In this document: piece by piece, positions 1 through 6,321 of the stretch
How the letters are laid out: each line of letters starts with the position of its first letter
Numbering within the stretch: position 1 is the stretch's first letter
Origin: a virus
DNA: 25,549 bases
Virus record (IMG/VR): IMGVR_UViG_3300022514_000001
Coordinates: 1-25,549 of that record
Reading direction: 5' to 3' (one strand)
Position numbers and translations under genes: made by a program
Notes under the pieces: generated by a model
Seen by the model: the letters and a program-made list of their open reading frames with translations, nothing else
The model's database searches: none
Told to the model about the DNA's origin: nothing

Positions 1-33
1 GAAAAGGAGAAGATGGGAGATTAGGGAAACTTC

Positions 34-71
34 TAAAAAATAACGGCCCCCGGGTCTAATTCCCGGAAGCC
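34..71 (-). terminator. Rho-independent terminator downstream of the tRNA fragment
   Basis: On the minus strand a hairpin with stem CCGGG/CCCGG around a 7-nt loop, extended by an outer GGC/GCC pairing across two 2-nt mismatches, is followed by TTATTTTTT. It lies about 10 nt past the CCA end of the tRNA fragment, as expected for the original terminator of the chromosomal tRNA gene. I infer it is host sequence rather than phage. Confidence 0.7.
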
Positions 72-80
72 TTGCTTTCC

Positions 81-127
81 TGGAGCTGGTAGTCGGATTC
101 GGACCGACGGCCTGCGCATTACGAGTG
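81..127 (-). other. Attachment-site core: 3' half of a tRNA-Thr(CGU) gene
   Basis: Read on the minus strand, this 47-nt piece holds the anticodon loop CTCGTAA (anticodon CGT, 123-121), the 3' anticodon stem TGCGC, a variable loop, a T stem GTCGG/CCGAC, the 3' acceptor strand and an encoded CCA (83-81). The 5' half is missing: upstream of 127 the expected anticodon-stem bases are replaced by unrelated sequence, so no tRNA can form. This is the usual footprint of a prophage integrated in the 3' end of a tRNA gene; the intact tRNA should lie at the other prophage end. The T loop reads TCCGAAT instead of the near-universal TTCGAAT, consistent with drift in a non-functional copy. Confidence 0.8.
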
Positions 128-142
128 TCTTGGGATATAGGT

Positions 143-264
143 TACCTGGGGTGGTATAGTGTTATAAAGCCAGGTATATCAAGGTTTTCCCGAAACGGTA
201 TTGCCTTTCCAGGTAGTAATTTTGCGCCTCAGGTAGCACATTTGGGCGGCAACTGGGCGGCAAC
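143..264. repeat. Repeat cluster next to the attachment site (possible integrase arm sites)
   Basis: CAGGTA occurs at 171-176, 210-215 and 230-235 and inverted at 143-148. The last two direct copies sit exactly 20 bp apart inside imperfect 20-bp repeats (about 14 of 20 positions agree). They are followed by a perfect tandem of the 11-mer TGGGCGGCAAC (243-253 and 254-264). No gene covers 128-284. Short repeats beside an att core are typical of integrase arm-binding sites or excisionase sites. That role is inferred from position; no integrase is in the window to match them to. Confidence 0.5.
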
Positions 265-274
265 TTATTTACAC

Positions 275-308
275 CAAAACCAAACCCCCGGGGTCATTTC
301 CCCGGGGG
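275..308 (-). terminator. Terminator hairpin at the end of the late operon
   Basis: A perfect 9-bp stem, CCCCCGGGG (285-293) with CCCCGGGGG (300-308), has a 6-nt loop. On the minus strand it is followed by TTTGGTTTTGG. The TGA stop codon of the deaminase gene (296-294) lies in the loop, so the terminator is built into the last codons of the gene. It closes the late transcription unit just before the attachment site. Confidence 0.7.
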
Positions 309-731
309 CCACTCCTCCACTATTACTCCATGCCGCCTTAAAAACTCGATCCCCTCCCCCGTGTGCCCGTCCCGGCGCACCACCACCCGGGAAATAGCAC
401 ACGACACAATGAGCTTGGCGCAGGTCAAGCAGGGGTCGGCGTTCACGTACAGGGTTCCGCCGGCCACGGCCAGGCCGCGCTTGGCACAAAGGCAGATGGC
501 GTTTTGCTCGGCGTGGACGCAGGGCTTGTAATCTTCCCGGCCCGCCAGGTCTTTCAGGCACTGCCCGGTGTCAATGCAGTGTTCCGCCCCGCTGACCACC
601 CCGTTGTATCCGTGGGAGAGGATGCGCCGGTCCACCACAATCACCGCCCCTACTTTTTTCCGCAGGCAGGTGGAGCGCCGGGCAATAACGTCAACCACGT
701 CCATGTAGATTTCATCGAAGGTCGGTCTCAC
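294..731 (-). CDS. dCMP-deaminase-like cytidine/deoxycytidylate deaminase
   Basis: A 145-aa protein with the full zinc-dependent deaminase signature: HAE at residues 73-75 (Zn ligand His and proton-shuttling Glu) and PCxxC at 100-104 (two Zn cysteines). Length and the Cys/His-rich insert before HAE fit the dCMP deaminase/ComEB branch, which makes dUMP from dCMP for thymidylate synthesis. The exact substrate cannot be read from sequence. The start is GTG (731-729), overlapping the TGA of the upstream 52-aa ORF in a GTGA arrangement, so translation is probably coupled. It is the last gene before the attachment site, beyond the lysis genes, where accessory cargo is often found. Its stop codon lies in the loop of the terminator hairpin. 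Confidence 0.9.
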   Translation of the reverse strand: MRPTFDEIYMDVVDVIARRSTCLRKKVGAVIVVDRRILSHGYNGVVSGAEHCIDTGQCLKDLAGREDYKPCVHAEQNAICLCAKRGLAVAGGTLYVNADPCLTCAKLIVSCAISRVVVRRDGHTGEGIEFLRRHGVIVEEWPPGK

Positions 732-886
732 TTCTCTATCACCGCCGCGCTGGCGCTGAATGAAATATTCTCCAGGACCTTTCTAAGCCGCTCGATCTCC
801 AATCTCATTTTCCGGTTTTCTTCTTGGAGCCAGGCCAATTGCCGTTCCAACTCGGCACAGTGCGGGCAGGGGTTATTTTCCGGCAT
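728..886 (-). CDS. 52-aa protein with a CPxC knuckle and coiled coil
   Basis: This is a small gene of 52 codons, starting at ATG 886-884 inside the 3' end of the holin-like gene and ending in TGA 730-728, which overlaps the GTG start of the deaminase. The protein has a CPHC pair at residues 7-10, then a charged helix with a heptad-like pattern (LERQLAWLQEENRK and on), and a short Ala/Ser-rich tail. One CxxC alone is not a complete Zn site, so metal binding would need a dimer. Overlaps on both sides, and a leucine/glutamate pattern unlikely by chance, support a real gene. Function is unknown. Confidence 0.65.
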   Translation of the reverse strand: MPENNPCPHCAELERQLAWLQEENRKMRLEIERLRKVLENISFSASAAVIEK

Positions 887-1085
887 CCTGCCCGCCTCCC
901 TGCACTACCTTAGCCCGGGCGATGTCCACGGCAGCCTCTCCAAACACGTATCCAAGTACCAGAGCTACAATCTGCCAATAGGCATCCTCGGGAATACCCA
1001 GGCCGAAGCCCTCATTGGCGATGATTAAGACTGCGCCGGCCACGGCCACCCAAAACTTACGGGAACTAATTTTCTGCTTAAGCAT
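873..1085 (-). CDS. Small holin-like membrane protein
   Basis: A 70-aa protein with a basic N-terminus (about residues 1-10), a hydrophobic segment (about 11-26), a short turn containing GIPEDAYW, a second hydrophobic segment (about 37-53) and a polar C-terminal tail. Two membrane spans, small size and position directly after the endolysin gene fit a phage holin, which permeabilises the membrane at lysis. The start ATG is preceded by AAGGAGATGAG at good spacing. Its last 14 nt overlap the next small ORF. It may be a second holin, or an antiholin, alongside the BhlA-like protein at 1851-2066. Confidence 0.65.
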   Translation of the reverse strand: MLKQKISSRKFWVAVAGAVLIIANEGFGLGIPEDAYWQIVALVLGYVFGEAAVDIARAKVVQGGGQDAGK

Positions 1086-1104
1086 TTATCTCATCTCCTT
1101 GGTG

Positions 1105-1854
1105 TTATTCAACAACCACGGTCTTTTGCTCTTGTACCCACCTAACTTTCTTTCCTAACGCCTGGGCCAAATCCCTGACCGGGGCGTAAGTCGTGCCGTT
1201 AATCAACACGCCTTCAATAGCCTTATTACCAGCCACAACCTTTACCGTATCTTTCGCAGGAGGATCCGCCGGCGCAGGTGTTTGTTCAAAACCGGGTCGA
1301 AGTTGCACCTCAAGGAAGTCTGCTATACCTTGGGCGATTGCCCGGGCGGCCTTCTCCTGGAAGTCCGGGCTTTCCAGAAGGGCCTCCTCGGTGGGGTTCG
1401 ATATGAAAGCCAACTCAACCAGGCACGCCGGCATTTTTGTCTGCCGAAGCACAGCGAAATTGGCTGTTTTCACACCCCGGTCTGGCAACCCCAGGGCGGG
1501 TATGAGTTTGCCATGGATAACTTTGGCTAGCCTTTCCCCTTGTCCGCCCAGGGTAAAGCAAAACACCTCTGTACCTGCTGCCTCTCGGTTCGTAGCTGAA
1601 TTACAATGAATTGACACAAAGCAGTCCGCTGCCCAAGTGTTGGCCATGGCAGCCCGGGCAGAAAGGTCAGCGCTTACTGTGCCCGCTAACGCCCTGTCAT
1701 CCACCCGGGTCAACTTTACCTCGACCACCGGTTTGAGTAGGTCGGCAACCTCCTTGGCTATTGCCAGAGTGATTACCTTCTCCTGCACTCCAGTCGGCCC
1801 GATAGCCCCTGGATCAGGGCCGCCGTGTCCGGGGTCAAGCACAACCTTTTTCAT
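1105..1854 (-). CDS. Endolysin: N-acetylmuramoyl-L-alanine amidase (Amidase_3) with stalk domain
   Basis: A 249-aa peptidoglycan hydrolase that cuts the bond between N-acetylmuramic acid and L-alanine. The Amidase_3 domain covers about residues 2-182: DPGHGG (Zn His10), Glu25, SIHCNS (His83) and the catalytic Glu147 in VELAFISN are all present. A Pro/Ala-rich linker leads to a C-terminal module (about 205-249: VLINGTTYAPVRDLAQALG) like the copper amine oxidase N-terminal 'stalk' domain common in Clostridia, probably for wall binding. There is no signal peptide, so release should depend on a holin. The start overlaps the preceding gene's stop (ATGA, 1854-1851), with AAGGTGGGAG upstream. Confidence 0.93.
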   Translation of the reverse strand: MKKVVLDPGHGGPDPGAIGPTGVQEKVITLAIAKEVADLLKPVVEVKLTRVDDRALAGTVSADLSARAAMANTWAADCFVSIHCNSATNREAAGTEVFCFTLGGQGERLAKVIHGKLIPALGLPDRGVKTANFAVLRQTKMPACLVELAFISNPTEEALLESPDFQEKAARAIAQGIADFLEVQLRPGFEQTPAPADPPAKDTVKVVAGNKAIEGVLINGTTYAPVRDLAQALGKKVRWVQEQKTVVVE

Positions 1855-2066
1855 GCTCCCACCTTACCTTTCAACTCTTTTACATCGTCTCGCACTTCCC
1901 CTACATCCCTAGCAAGCGCTTCATATTGTGTGGACAGCCTCTCCAGCGCCGATAAAAGCCGTTCTTCACGCTTGACATTCTCCCGCAGCACATAAAAAAG
2001 CAGCGCCACGAAGAGCACTGCCCACAGGCCCTGGCTAGCGGCTAGGCGGATGATCTCCTGTTCCAA
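1851..2066 (-). CDS. BhlA/UviB-family holin-like protein
   Basis: With the TTG start chosen here the protein is 71 aa and begins MEQEIIRLAASQG, matching the usual N-terminus of the BhlA/UviB family. One transmembrane segment (WAVLFVALLFYVL) is followed by a charged coiled-coil tail (ENVKREERLLSALERL and on). The start is decided by the ribosome binding site: AGGAGGT (2080-2074) sits 7 nt upstream of TTG 2066-2064. An in-frame ATG at 2087 would put that site inside the gene. Family members act as holins or in bacteriocin release. It is coupled to the amidase by an ATGA overlap. Confidence 0.8.
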   Translation of the reverse strand: MEQEIIRLAASQGLWAVLFVALLFYVLRENVKREERLLSALERLSTQYEALARDVGEVRDDVKELKGKVGA

Positions 2067-2098
2067 ACGCCCCACCTCCTGTAACATTCGGCGGCACG

Positions 2099-2114
2099 TA
2101 TTTCACGTGAAATA
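2099..2114. promoter_or_regulatory. parS/Noc-type palindrome, site 1
   Basis: This is the perfect 16-bp palindrome TATTTCACGTGAAATA. It differs from the classical Spo0J/ParB parS consensus TGTTTCACGTGAAACA at two symmetric positions, and from the Noc site TATTTCCCGGGAAATA at two central positions. It lies in the 111-nt gap between the tail-fibre genes and the lysis genes. The same 17-mer, GTATTTCACGTGAAATA, recurs at 13521-13537. The likely ligand is the ParB-like protein encoded at 21302-22861, or host ParB/Noc. Confidence 0.7.
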
Positions 2115-2177
2115 ATCCAGGGCACCCAACCGATCACCGGGAGCCCCAAGTCTTATTACGCATTTAAGTCCAAATAT

Positions 2178-2366
2178 CTATCTAGCCAACAGTTTCTCCA
2201 GCATCTCCAATACCACGTCCAGCTTGGCGTCTATATCCTCCAGCGCCAACTTGCCCTTCGCCTTCTTGTCGGCGAGGACGGCGAGCTTGGCCTGGCGCTG
2301 CTTCTGTTCCTCCTGCTTTTCGTCTGCGAATACCACCTTGTTGCCCTGTACCTGCTTAGGACGCAT
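2178..2366 (-). CDS. 62-aa charged phage protein of unknown function
   Basis: I do not recognise this protein. It is lysine- and glutamate-rich, with a central helix (DEKQEEQKQRQAKLAVLADKK) and an amphipathic C-terminal helix (LEDIDAKLDVVLEMLEKLL), so a small coiled coil is likely. Its ATG lies in the last codons of the preceding gene (11-nt overlap, different frame), indicating coupled translation. It is the last gene of the tail/fibre block before the intergenic palindrome and lysis genes. A small XkdX-like position is possible, but I see no signature. Confidence 0.6.
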   Translation of the reverse strand: MRPKQVQGNKVVFADEKQEEQKQRQAKLAVLADKKAKGKLALEDIDAKLDVVLEMLEKLLAR

Positions 2367-2694
2367 TGATTACCACCTCGTTCAGTCTCGTTCTCGTCGG
2401 TTCCCCCGCACGAATCCTTATCGCCCCCGGCGTTGTTGCCGTTATCTGGAAAGTTGCCGTATGGGTTACAGGATCAACAGGTACAGTGGTTATGACGTCA
2501 TCGGTATCGCTGTGATAGAAAGTTATCTCTGTAGTTCCGACAGGGACTTCGGCGGTTGCAACGGCGGTATCTGCGCCGTCAGCCCTGATAACAGGCTTAT
2601 CCACAGAGAGGACAGCGGGTAAGACATCGTATAGCCATGTTCCTTCGGACTCCACGCAAAACACCTGAAAACCGTTACGCTCTAACCTCGCCAT
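2356..2694 (-). CDS. Tail-fibre-region protein with a bacterial Ig-like fold
   Basis: A 112-aa protein. After about 30 residues (FQVFCVESEGTWLYDVLP) comes a segment like a Big_1-type immunoglobulin domain: DKPVIRADGADTAVATAEVP, then alternating beta-strand sequence to the end. Such domains decorate phage tail and fibre proteins and add weak cell-surface binding. The start is ATG 2694-2692, overlapping the adhesin gene's stop as TGATG; a GTG three bases earlier is possible. Location after the Gly-rich adhesin suggests a role at the fibre tip. Family assignment is by pattern only. Confidence 0.65.
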   Translation of the reverse strand: MARLERNGFQVFCVESEGTWLYDVLPAVLSVDKPVIRADGADTAVATAEVPVGTTEITFYHSDTDDVITTVPVDPVTHTATFQITATTPGAIRIRAGEPTRTRLNEVVINAS

Positions 2695-3557
2695 CACGCC
2701 ATCACCAACCTGAAAACGACACCGTTACCACCATTACCGCCAGATGAACCCCCATTATACCCGTTGCCACCACGTCCACCAGCGGCGGAAATTGTCGATA
2801 TAGAGATTTCTCTAGCAACAGCAATAACTATACCGCCGCCGCCACCACCACCGCCGCCAGCACGGCAATAAGTAGAAGAGGTGCCGCTCCCAGCATTTCC
2901 ATCAATGCCGTCAGCTCTAATCGCTCCACTACCCTTGGTAGCGCGTGCGGCTATACACAGCACAAGTCCGCCTCCACTCCCCCCTGTGCCACCATAAGCG
3001 GAGAAACTAGAGTTACTACTACTTGCTCCTCCCCCACCTCCACCACCGCCCTGGTAGGTAAATAGCGTAGAAAGGTCAGGCGGTGCTGCAAGCAGGTATG
3101 CACTTGTCGCAGTAAGCCTCGATGGATCGCTGCTACCGCTCGGGCCTCCTATGGCTGTAGCACCCCCTGCTCCGCCCAAGGCGGAACTGTAGTAGCCTCC
3201 AGCTCCGCCAGGTGCGGCGAAACCGGCCCCGTTTTTGCCAGCGTTCCCGTTGGCAGTACCACTGATGATTGCCCCACTTCCTCCACTTGCCCCGCGACCT
3301 GATGCTGTCAGCAACCCATCGATAACGATGTCAGAACTCGACAGTATTACAATAGGTGACGCACTAACCGAGACCATAACACCGGAGGGTATGTACACGG
3401 AAGAAAATCGGTACACCCTGCCACCAGTCAAAGTGACATCGGCGCTTGGCGAAAACGTACCATCGACGCCGTCATTTACACAAATAAGCCCAGTCAACAA
3501 CTTGTACCAGTCTGGAACAAAAGAAATGGGTAAAGTGGATGTCACCTGTACACTCAT
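2694..3557 (-). CDS. Glycine-rich fibre-tip adhesin (candidate receptor-binding protein)
   Basis: A 287-aa protein in two parts. Residues 1 to about 80 are beta-rich (TLTGGRVYRFSSVYIPSGVMV, SSSDIVIDGLLTASG). The rest is dominated by glycine, with uninterrupted runs at about 170-177 and 234-242, separated by short hydrophobic strands (GLVLCIAARAT, GIVIAVAREISIS). Alternation of strands and polyglycine resembles the polyglycine-II sandwich of T-even gp38-type adhesins and other Gly-rich phage tip proteins; this is an analogy, not demonstrated homology. It overlaps the neighbours on both sides (ATGA before, TGATG after), placing it in the fibre operon. It is the best candidate for host-range determination. 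Confidence 0.7.
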   Translation of the reverse strand: MSVQVTSTLPISFVPDWYKLLTGLICVNDGVDGTFSPSADVTLTGGRVYRFSSVYIPSGVMVSVSASPIVILSSSDIVIDGLLTASGRGASGGSGAIISGTANGNAGKNGAGFAAPGGAGGYYSSALGGAGGATAIGGPSGSSDPSRLTATSAYLLAAPPDLSTLFTYQGGGGGGGGASSSNSSFSAYGGTGGSGGGLVLCIAARATKGSGAIRADGIDGNAGSGTSSTYCRAGGGGGGGGGIVIAVAREISISTISAAGGRGGNGYNGGSSGGNGGNGVVFRLVMA

Positions 3558-3862
3558 AAGCTCAACACCCCGTCTATAAAGATCGTTAGCGCACCAGCAA
3601 TACCCTGGTGACCTTTCACACTTTCATTTGCGTAAATATGCACAGGCACACGAATATCGGCTGTGCCGCCAGCAGGAATGCACATGGAAACTAGTGGCAT
3701 AGAATTATTCGACGTATCCACATGGGTCAAAGTCAAAGGTACCGTTGCTGTCGTGCCGTTAACTGCCCAAATGATCAAACCCTCATAGTCTTTTACCGCC
3801 GTAAATAAATTAGCATCAACTGTCCCAGGCTGGCCTTTGTAGAGACGGTCTTTTGCTGCCAC
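3554..3862 (-). CDS. Putative tail-fibre/baseplate accessory protein
   Basis: A 102-aa protein, mostly predicted beta strand (VNGTTATVPLTLTHVDTS, GGTADIRVPVHIYANESV, ITIFIDGVLSL-type C-terminus). No family signature is certain. The N-terminus (MAAKDRLYKGQPGTV) resembles small phage proteins next to tail fibres. The start is GTG 3862-3860, directly after the TAG of the preceding gene, with AGGGGGG upstream. It overlaps the Gly-rich adhesin gene by ATGA, so the two are probably translated together; it may be a fibre segment or fibre chaperone. Confidence 0.6.
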   Translation of the reverse strand: MAAKDRLYKGQPGTVDANLFTAVKDYEGLIIWAVNGTTATVPLTLTHVDTSNNSMPLVSMCIPAGGTADIRVPVHIYANESVKGHQGIAGALTIFIDGVLSL

Positions 3863-4066
3863 CTAAATCCCCCCTAACCAGAAGATGACGTTTACCTTTT
3901 TAAGGTTTGCTGTATCATTTACCAACGTATTAACCGATGTATCCAGCGCAGCTACGGCCTTATCCAGTTCATCTGTCTTATTCTCGTTGTTATTCAAACG
4001 TTCCGCCGATATGCCCGGCGGCCCGTAGTTTACGTATGTCGTTTTCTGGTAGTCACCTAAGGCCAT
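3863..4066 (-). CDS. 67-aa tail-fibre N-terminal-like protein
   Basis: The N-terminus (GDYQKTTYVNYGPPGISAERLNNNENKTDELD) is of the type often found at the start of phage tail-fibre or fibre-attachment proteins. It is followed by a short helix (AVAALDTSVNTLVNDTANLKK) that could trimerise, and then ends abruptly after a hydrophobic WLGGI. Compared with long fibres this is only the attachment domain, so fibre function here may be spread over several small proteins. AGGTGATG precedes the ATG. The next gene begins immediately after its stop codon. Confidence 0.6.
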   Translation of the reverse strand: MALGDYQKTTYVNYGPPGISAERLNNNENKTDELDKAVAALDTSVNTLVNDTANLKKVNVIFWLGGI

Positions 4067-4075
4067 CTACATCAC

Positions 4076-4561
4076 CTACCCCCTGGAGATCGTATCCGTC
4101 CGCCGGATAGTCCAGCTTTCAGTCGAACTTTTCTGCCTTGAATACAAAACACGGGCAATCATTATGCCCGTGTTTGCTGTGGCCGTAGCCTCCGCCCCGG
4201 CAAACCAGCCGATTTCTTCGCACTTGAAATTATTAGCTTCCGTGTCGGCGATGTAAAGCTCTGTATAGAGCTTCCCCGGCGTTACCGGGTCAGGATTTTG
4301 GCTCGTCACCTGCTTGCGGAATTGTTCAGCGACCAGTTGAGTTTGGCTGGGATCTGGTGCAGTAGTACCGTTACCCAGAGCGACGTATTTTATTTTGCCG
4401 TCGGTAATTGTTCCCCGCAGAATGTCGCGGATCATGTTCAGCCCGGCATCCGTGATCAGGTTCGGCCGGACTTCATCCCGCCAAAGTTCACGGCCCTGGG
4501 CGTCATGGGCTATGATTTCCCACTGACCAAGCCAGGATGTTATTGCTTTATCGTTCATCAT
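4076..4561 (-). CDS. Phage tail-fibre/baseplate structural protein
   Basis: A 161-aa protein of a type common downstream of siphovirus and myovirus baseplate genes. Recognisable elements are VRPNLITDAGLNMIRDIL near residue 30, then KYVALGNGTTAPDPSQTQLVAE, an EEIGWFAGAEATATANTGIMIARV segment, and a C-terminal beta strand ending WTIRRTDTIS. Such proteins form part of the tail-fibre shaft or its connector. There are two adjacent ATG codons; AAGGAGG upstream supports the first (4561). It is separated from the hub protein by 15 nt. Confidence 0.7.
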   Translation of the reverse strand: MMNDKAITSWLGQWEIIAHDAQGRELWRDEVRPNLITDAGLNMIRDILRGTITDGKIKYVALGNGTTAPDPSQTQLVAEQFRKQVTSQNPDPVTPGKLYTELYIADTEANNFKCEEIGWFAGAEATATANTGIMIARVLYSRQKSSTESWTIRRTDTISRG

Positions 4562-4576
4562 GCTTTCCTCCTTACA

Positions 4577-5635
4577 TTACATTGGATATAGGTCTTCCCG
4601 CGGGTAAAGATTTTCCGAGGGCAACAAACTGTATTGACTGACATCCAACTCATCGCTCCAGGCTGTGCTGTCACTTAATTCCACCGGCGGCGGTGAGGTG
4701 AAGGCCTCCGCCCAACCCACAACCTCTCCCACGGCCAACGGTGGCACCCTTGCCGCTGTTTCACCCCACCGCCACCATCCTGTTGCCTCCACTGGTGGCG
4801 GCAATTCGGCCACCTCCAGCCAGGCCCAGGGCTCTTCTTTTGCAATATATTTCTCCACCGGTCCTTCTTCGTCGCGCAACGTAGCCTTTTCCAGAGCAAA
4901 CAACCGCTGCGCAAGGTCCTTCAGTATGTGCGACACGTCACGCTCCGGACTTTCAAGCTGCAGCTTGATGTCTACCCGGGCCTGGCCAGGGATGCTGTCG
5001 TATATAACCTCTTTAATTTCCAAGTAGGTATCAATATTCAGATCGGGAATTTGCACCAGGATATATTCACCTGGCTTGTACACGCCGGTGAACGGTTCAA
5101 TGCTGCCTGTGATTACCGGCTGGCTGTATTTATACAGGTGTCGAAGGCCTAACTCCAGGGCCAGTTCCTTGTCGTCGGTGTCTACCCGGAGGATATCCTC
5201 AAAGACCCCGTACCGCTTCTGGCTTTCTGGTTCCTCCAGGAGAATTTTAATCGGGTATTCGTACCGGTAAGAAATCGTTCCAGTGCCGCTTGTGCACAAG
5301 TCGGGGATAAGCAACTTTTCAGAAGCATTCAGCAGAAAATCGTGTGTGCCGGGCTGGTCAATGTTCTGTAAACCGATTGTTTTTTGCTGGCCGTCCACGA
5401 TTACCGTTACCGGATCCCGGGGGGAGTAGTGCAACGGTATCGGTTCTGTCCCCACGGTAATAGGCTGAGTATATATGTCAGACAGGGCCTTACCGCCTTT
5501 AACCCAGAGGCGATTCACCAGCTGCCGGCTGTCCGGGGTGAGTTTCGCGCTACCTTTCTTGTAGGTGCCGGGCTTCAGCACGTACTTGCTCAGCCGGCTG
5601 CCGGCCGGGAAAAAGTGTATAGCTACTACGGACAC
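4577..5635 (-). CDS. Baseplate hub, second half, with GW-repeat tail
   Basis: A 352-aa protein. The N-terminal part (KLTPDSRQLVNRLWVKGGKALSD, then SPRDPVTVIVDGQQ) matches the middle of siphovirus/XkdQ-like hub proteins, where that segment normally follows a domain found here in the gene upstream (5647-6321). A helix at about 230-255 (DVSHILKDLAQRLFALEKATL) follows. The last 90 residues are Pro/Trp-rich: three units of PP-x(n)-GW or AW followed by E/D (EATGWWRWGE, GEVVGWAEAF, STAWSDELDV), closing with ENLYPREDLYP. The neighbour ends in the same motif. The start is GTG 5635 with GAAGGTGAG upstream. It probably forms the cell-facing end of the tail tube. Confidence 0.65.
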   Translation of the reverse strand: MSVVAIHFFPAGSRLSKYVLKPGTYKKGSAKLTPDSRQLVNRLWVKGGKALSDIYTQPITVGTEPIPLHYSPRDPVTVIVDGQQKTIGLQNIDQPGTHDFLLNASEKLLIPDLCTSGTGTISYRYEYPIKILLEEPESQKRYGVFEDILRVDTDDKELALELGLRHLYKYSQPVITGSIEPFTGVYKPGEYILVQIPDLNIDTYLEIKEVIYDSIPGQARVDIKLQLESPERDVSHILKDLAQRLFALEKATLRDEEGPVEKYIAKEEPWAWLEVAELPPPVEATGWWRWGETAARVPPLAVGEVVGWAEAFTSPPPVELSDSTAWSDELDVSQYSLLPSENLYPREDLYPM

Positions 5636-5646
5636 GTTCTCACCTT

Positions 5647-6321
5647 CTACCCTGGATATAGCGTTTCGGAAGGGTACAAATCTTCAGCCGGCCGCGGCGG
5701 GTAGAATATACGTTGCTGTACCGTTTCCTCCCACCCTATGCCTTCATCTGTCGCCAGGGCCGGCGGGACTAATTCCACCAGTTCGCTCCAGCCGGAGCCT
5801 TCGCCCTGGGGAATTTCCTCGGGTAGCGGTTCGGAAATAAACCACTCGTACCCGGCCAGCTTGCACAACTTTTCCATGCAGTCAAACAAAAATTCATCTC
5901 GGAAGCGAATAGTGATTACCTTGTCGCAGGGCACAATGCTGTCCCGGTTTATCCAGGGCATATATTTTGCGAAAAGGTCATTCACGATGTCGCTGATACG
6001 CCAGTTCTCATAGTTTTCCGTGACCACGATTTTCTGCGTCCGGCCGGTGTAACACATGCCGTCTATCTGTATTGCTTTCACCGGGCCGTCTACAGACTTA
6101 GCCGGGTTGAGCACCCACCCCCGGAAGATGTGATCGCCCTGGCTAATCCACACGTCACTGCCCACGGGAAAGGCGTCTATTAGTTCACCGGACACATCCG
6201 GCAACACTAAAGTAAATGACCCGGACCGCGTTGTCGCGGACAGGGTCACTGTGCAGCGATCGTAAACTTTAATCTCCCGGGGGTTACCGCCGGGAGGTGT
6301 GATGATGATTTTTGTACCCAT
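5647..6321 (-). CDS. Baseplate hub / XkdQ-like protein, first half, with GW-repeat tail
   Basis: A 224-aa protein. Residues 1-80 are beta-rich (tail-associated OB-like start: DRCTVTLSATTRSGSFTLVL), followed by the hub signature NWRISDIVNDLFAKYMPWI and FLFDCMEKLCKLAGYEWFISEP, as in phage late-control/XkdQ-like proteins. At that point other hubs usually continue into the segment that here starts the next gene. Instead this protein ends with two Trp units (EGSGWSELVELV, DEGIGWEETVQQ) and AEDLYPSETLYPG. The start chosen is ATG 6321, overlapping the tape-measure stop as TGATG with GGGGGTG 7 nt upstream; two GTG codons lie just before it. Confidence 0.65.
   Translation of the reverse strand: MGTKIIITPPGGNPREIKVYDRCTVTLSATTRSGSFTLVLPDVSGELIDAFPVGSDVWISQGDHIFRGWVLNPAKSVDGPVKAIQIDGMCYTGRTQKIVVTENYENWRISDIVNDLFAKYMPWINRDSIVPCDKVITIRFRDEFLFDCMEKLCKLAGYEWFISEPLPEEIPQGEGSGWSELVELVPPALATDEGIGWEETVQQRIFYPPRPAEDLYPSETLYPG

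Noticed and set aside
363-1028. Plus-strand ORF of 221 codons
   Set aside because: It is the antisense shadow of the deaminase, the 52-aa ORF and the holin-like gene; its product has no recognisable motif.
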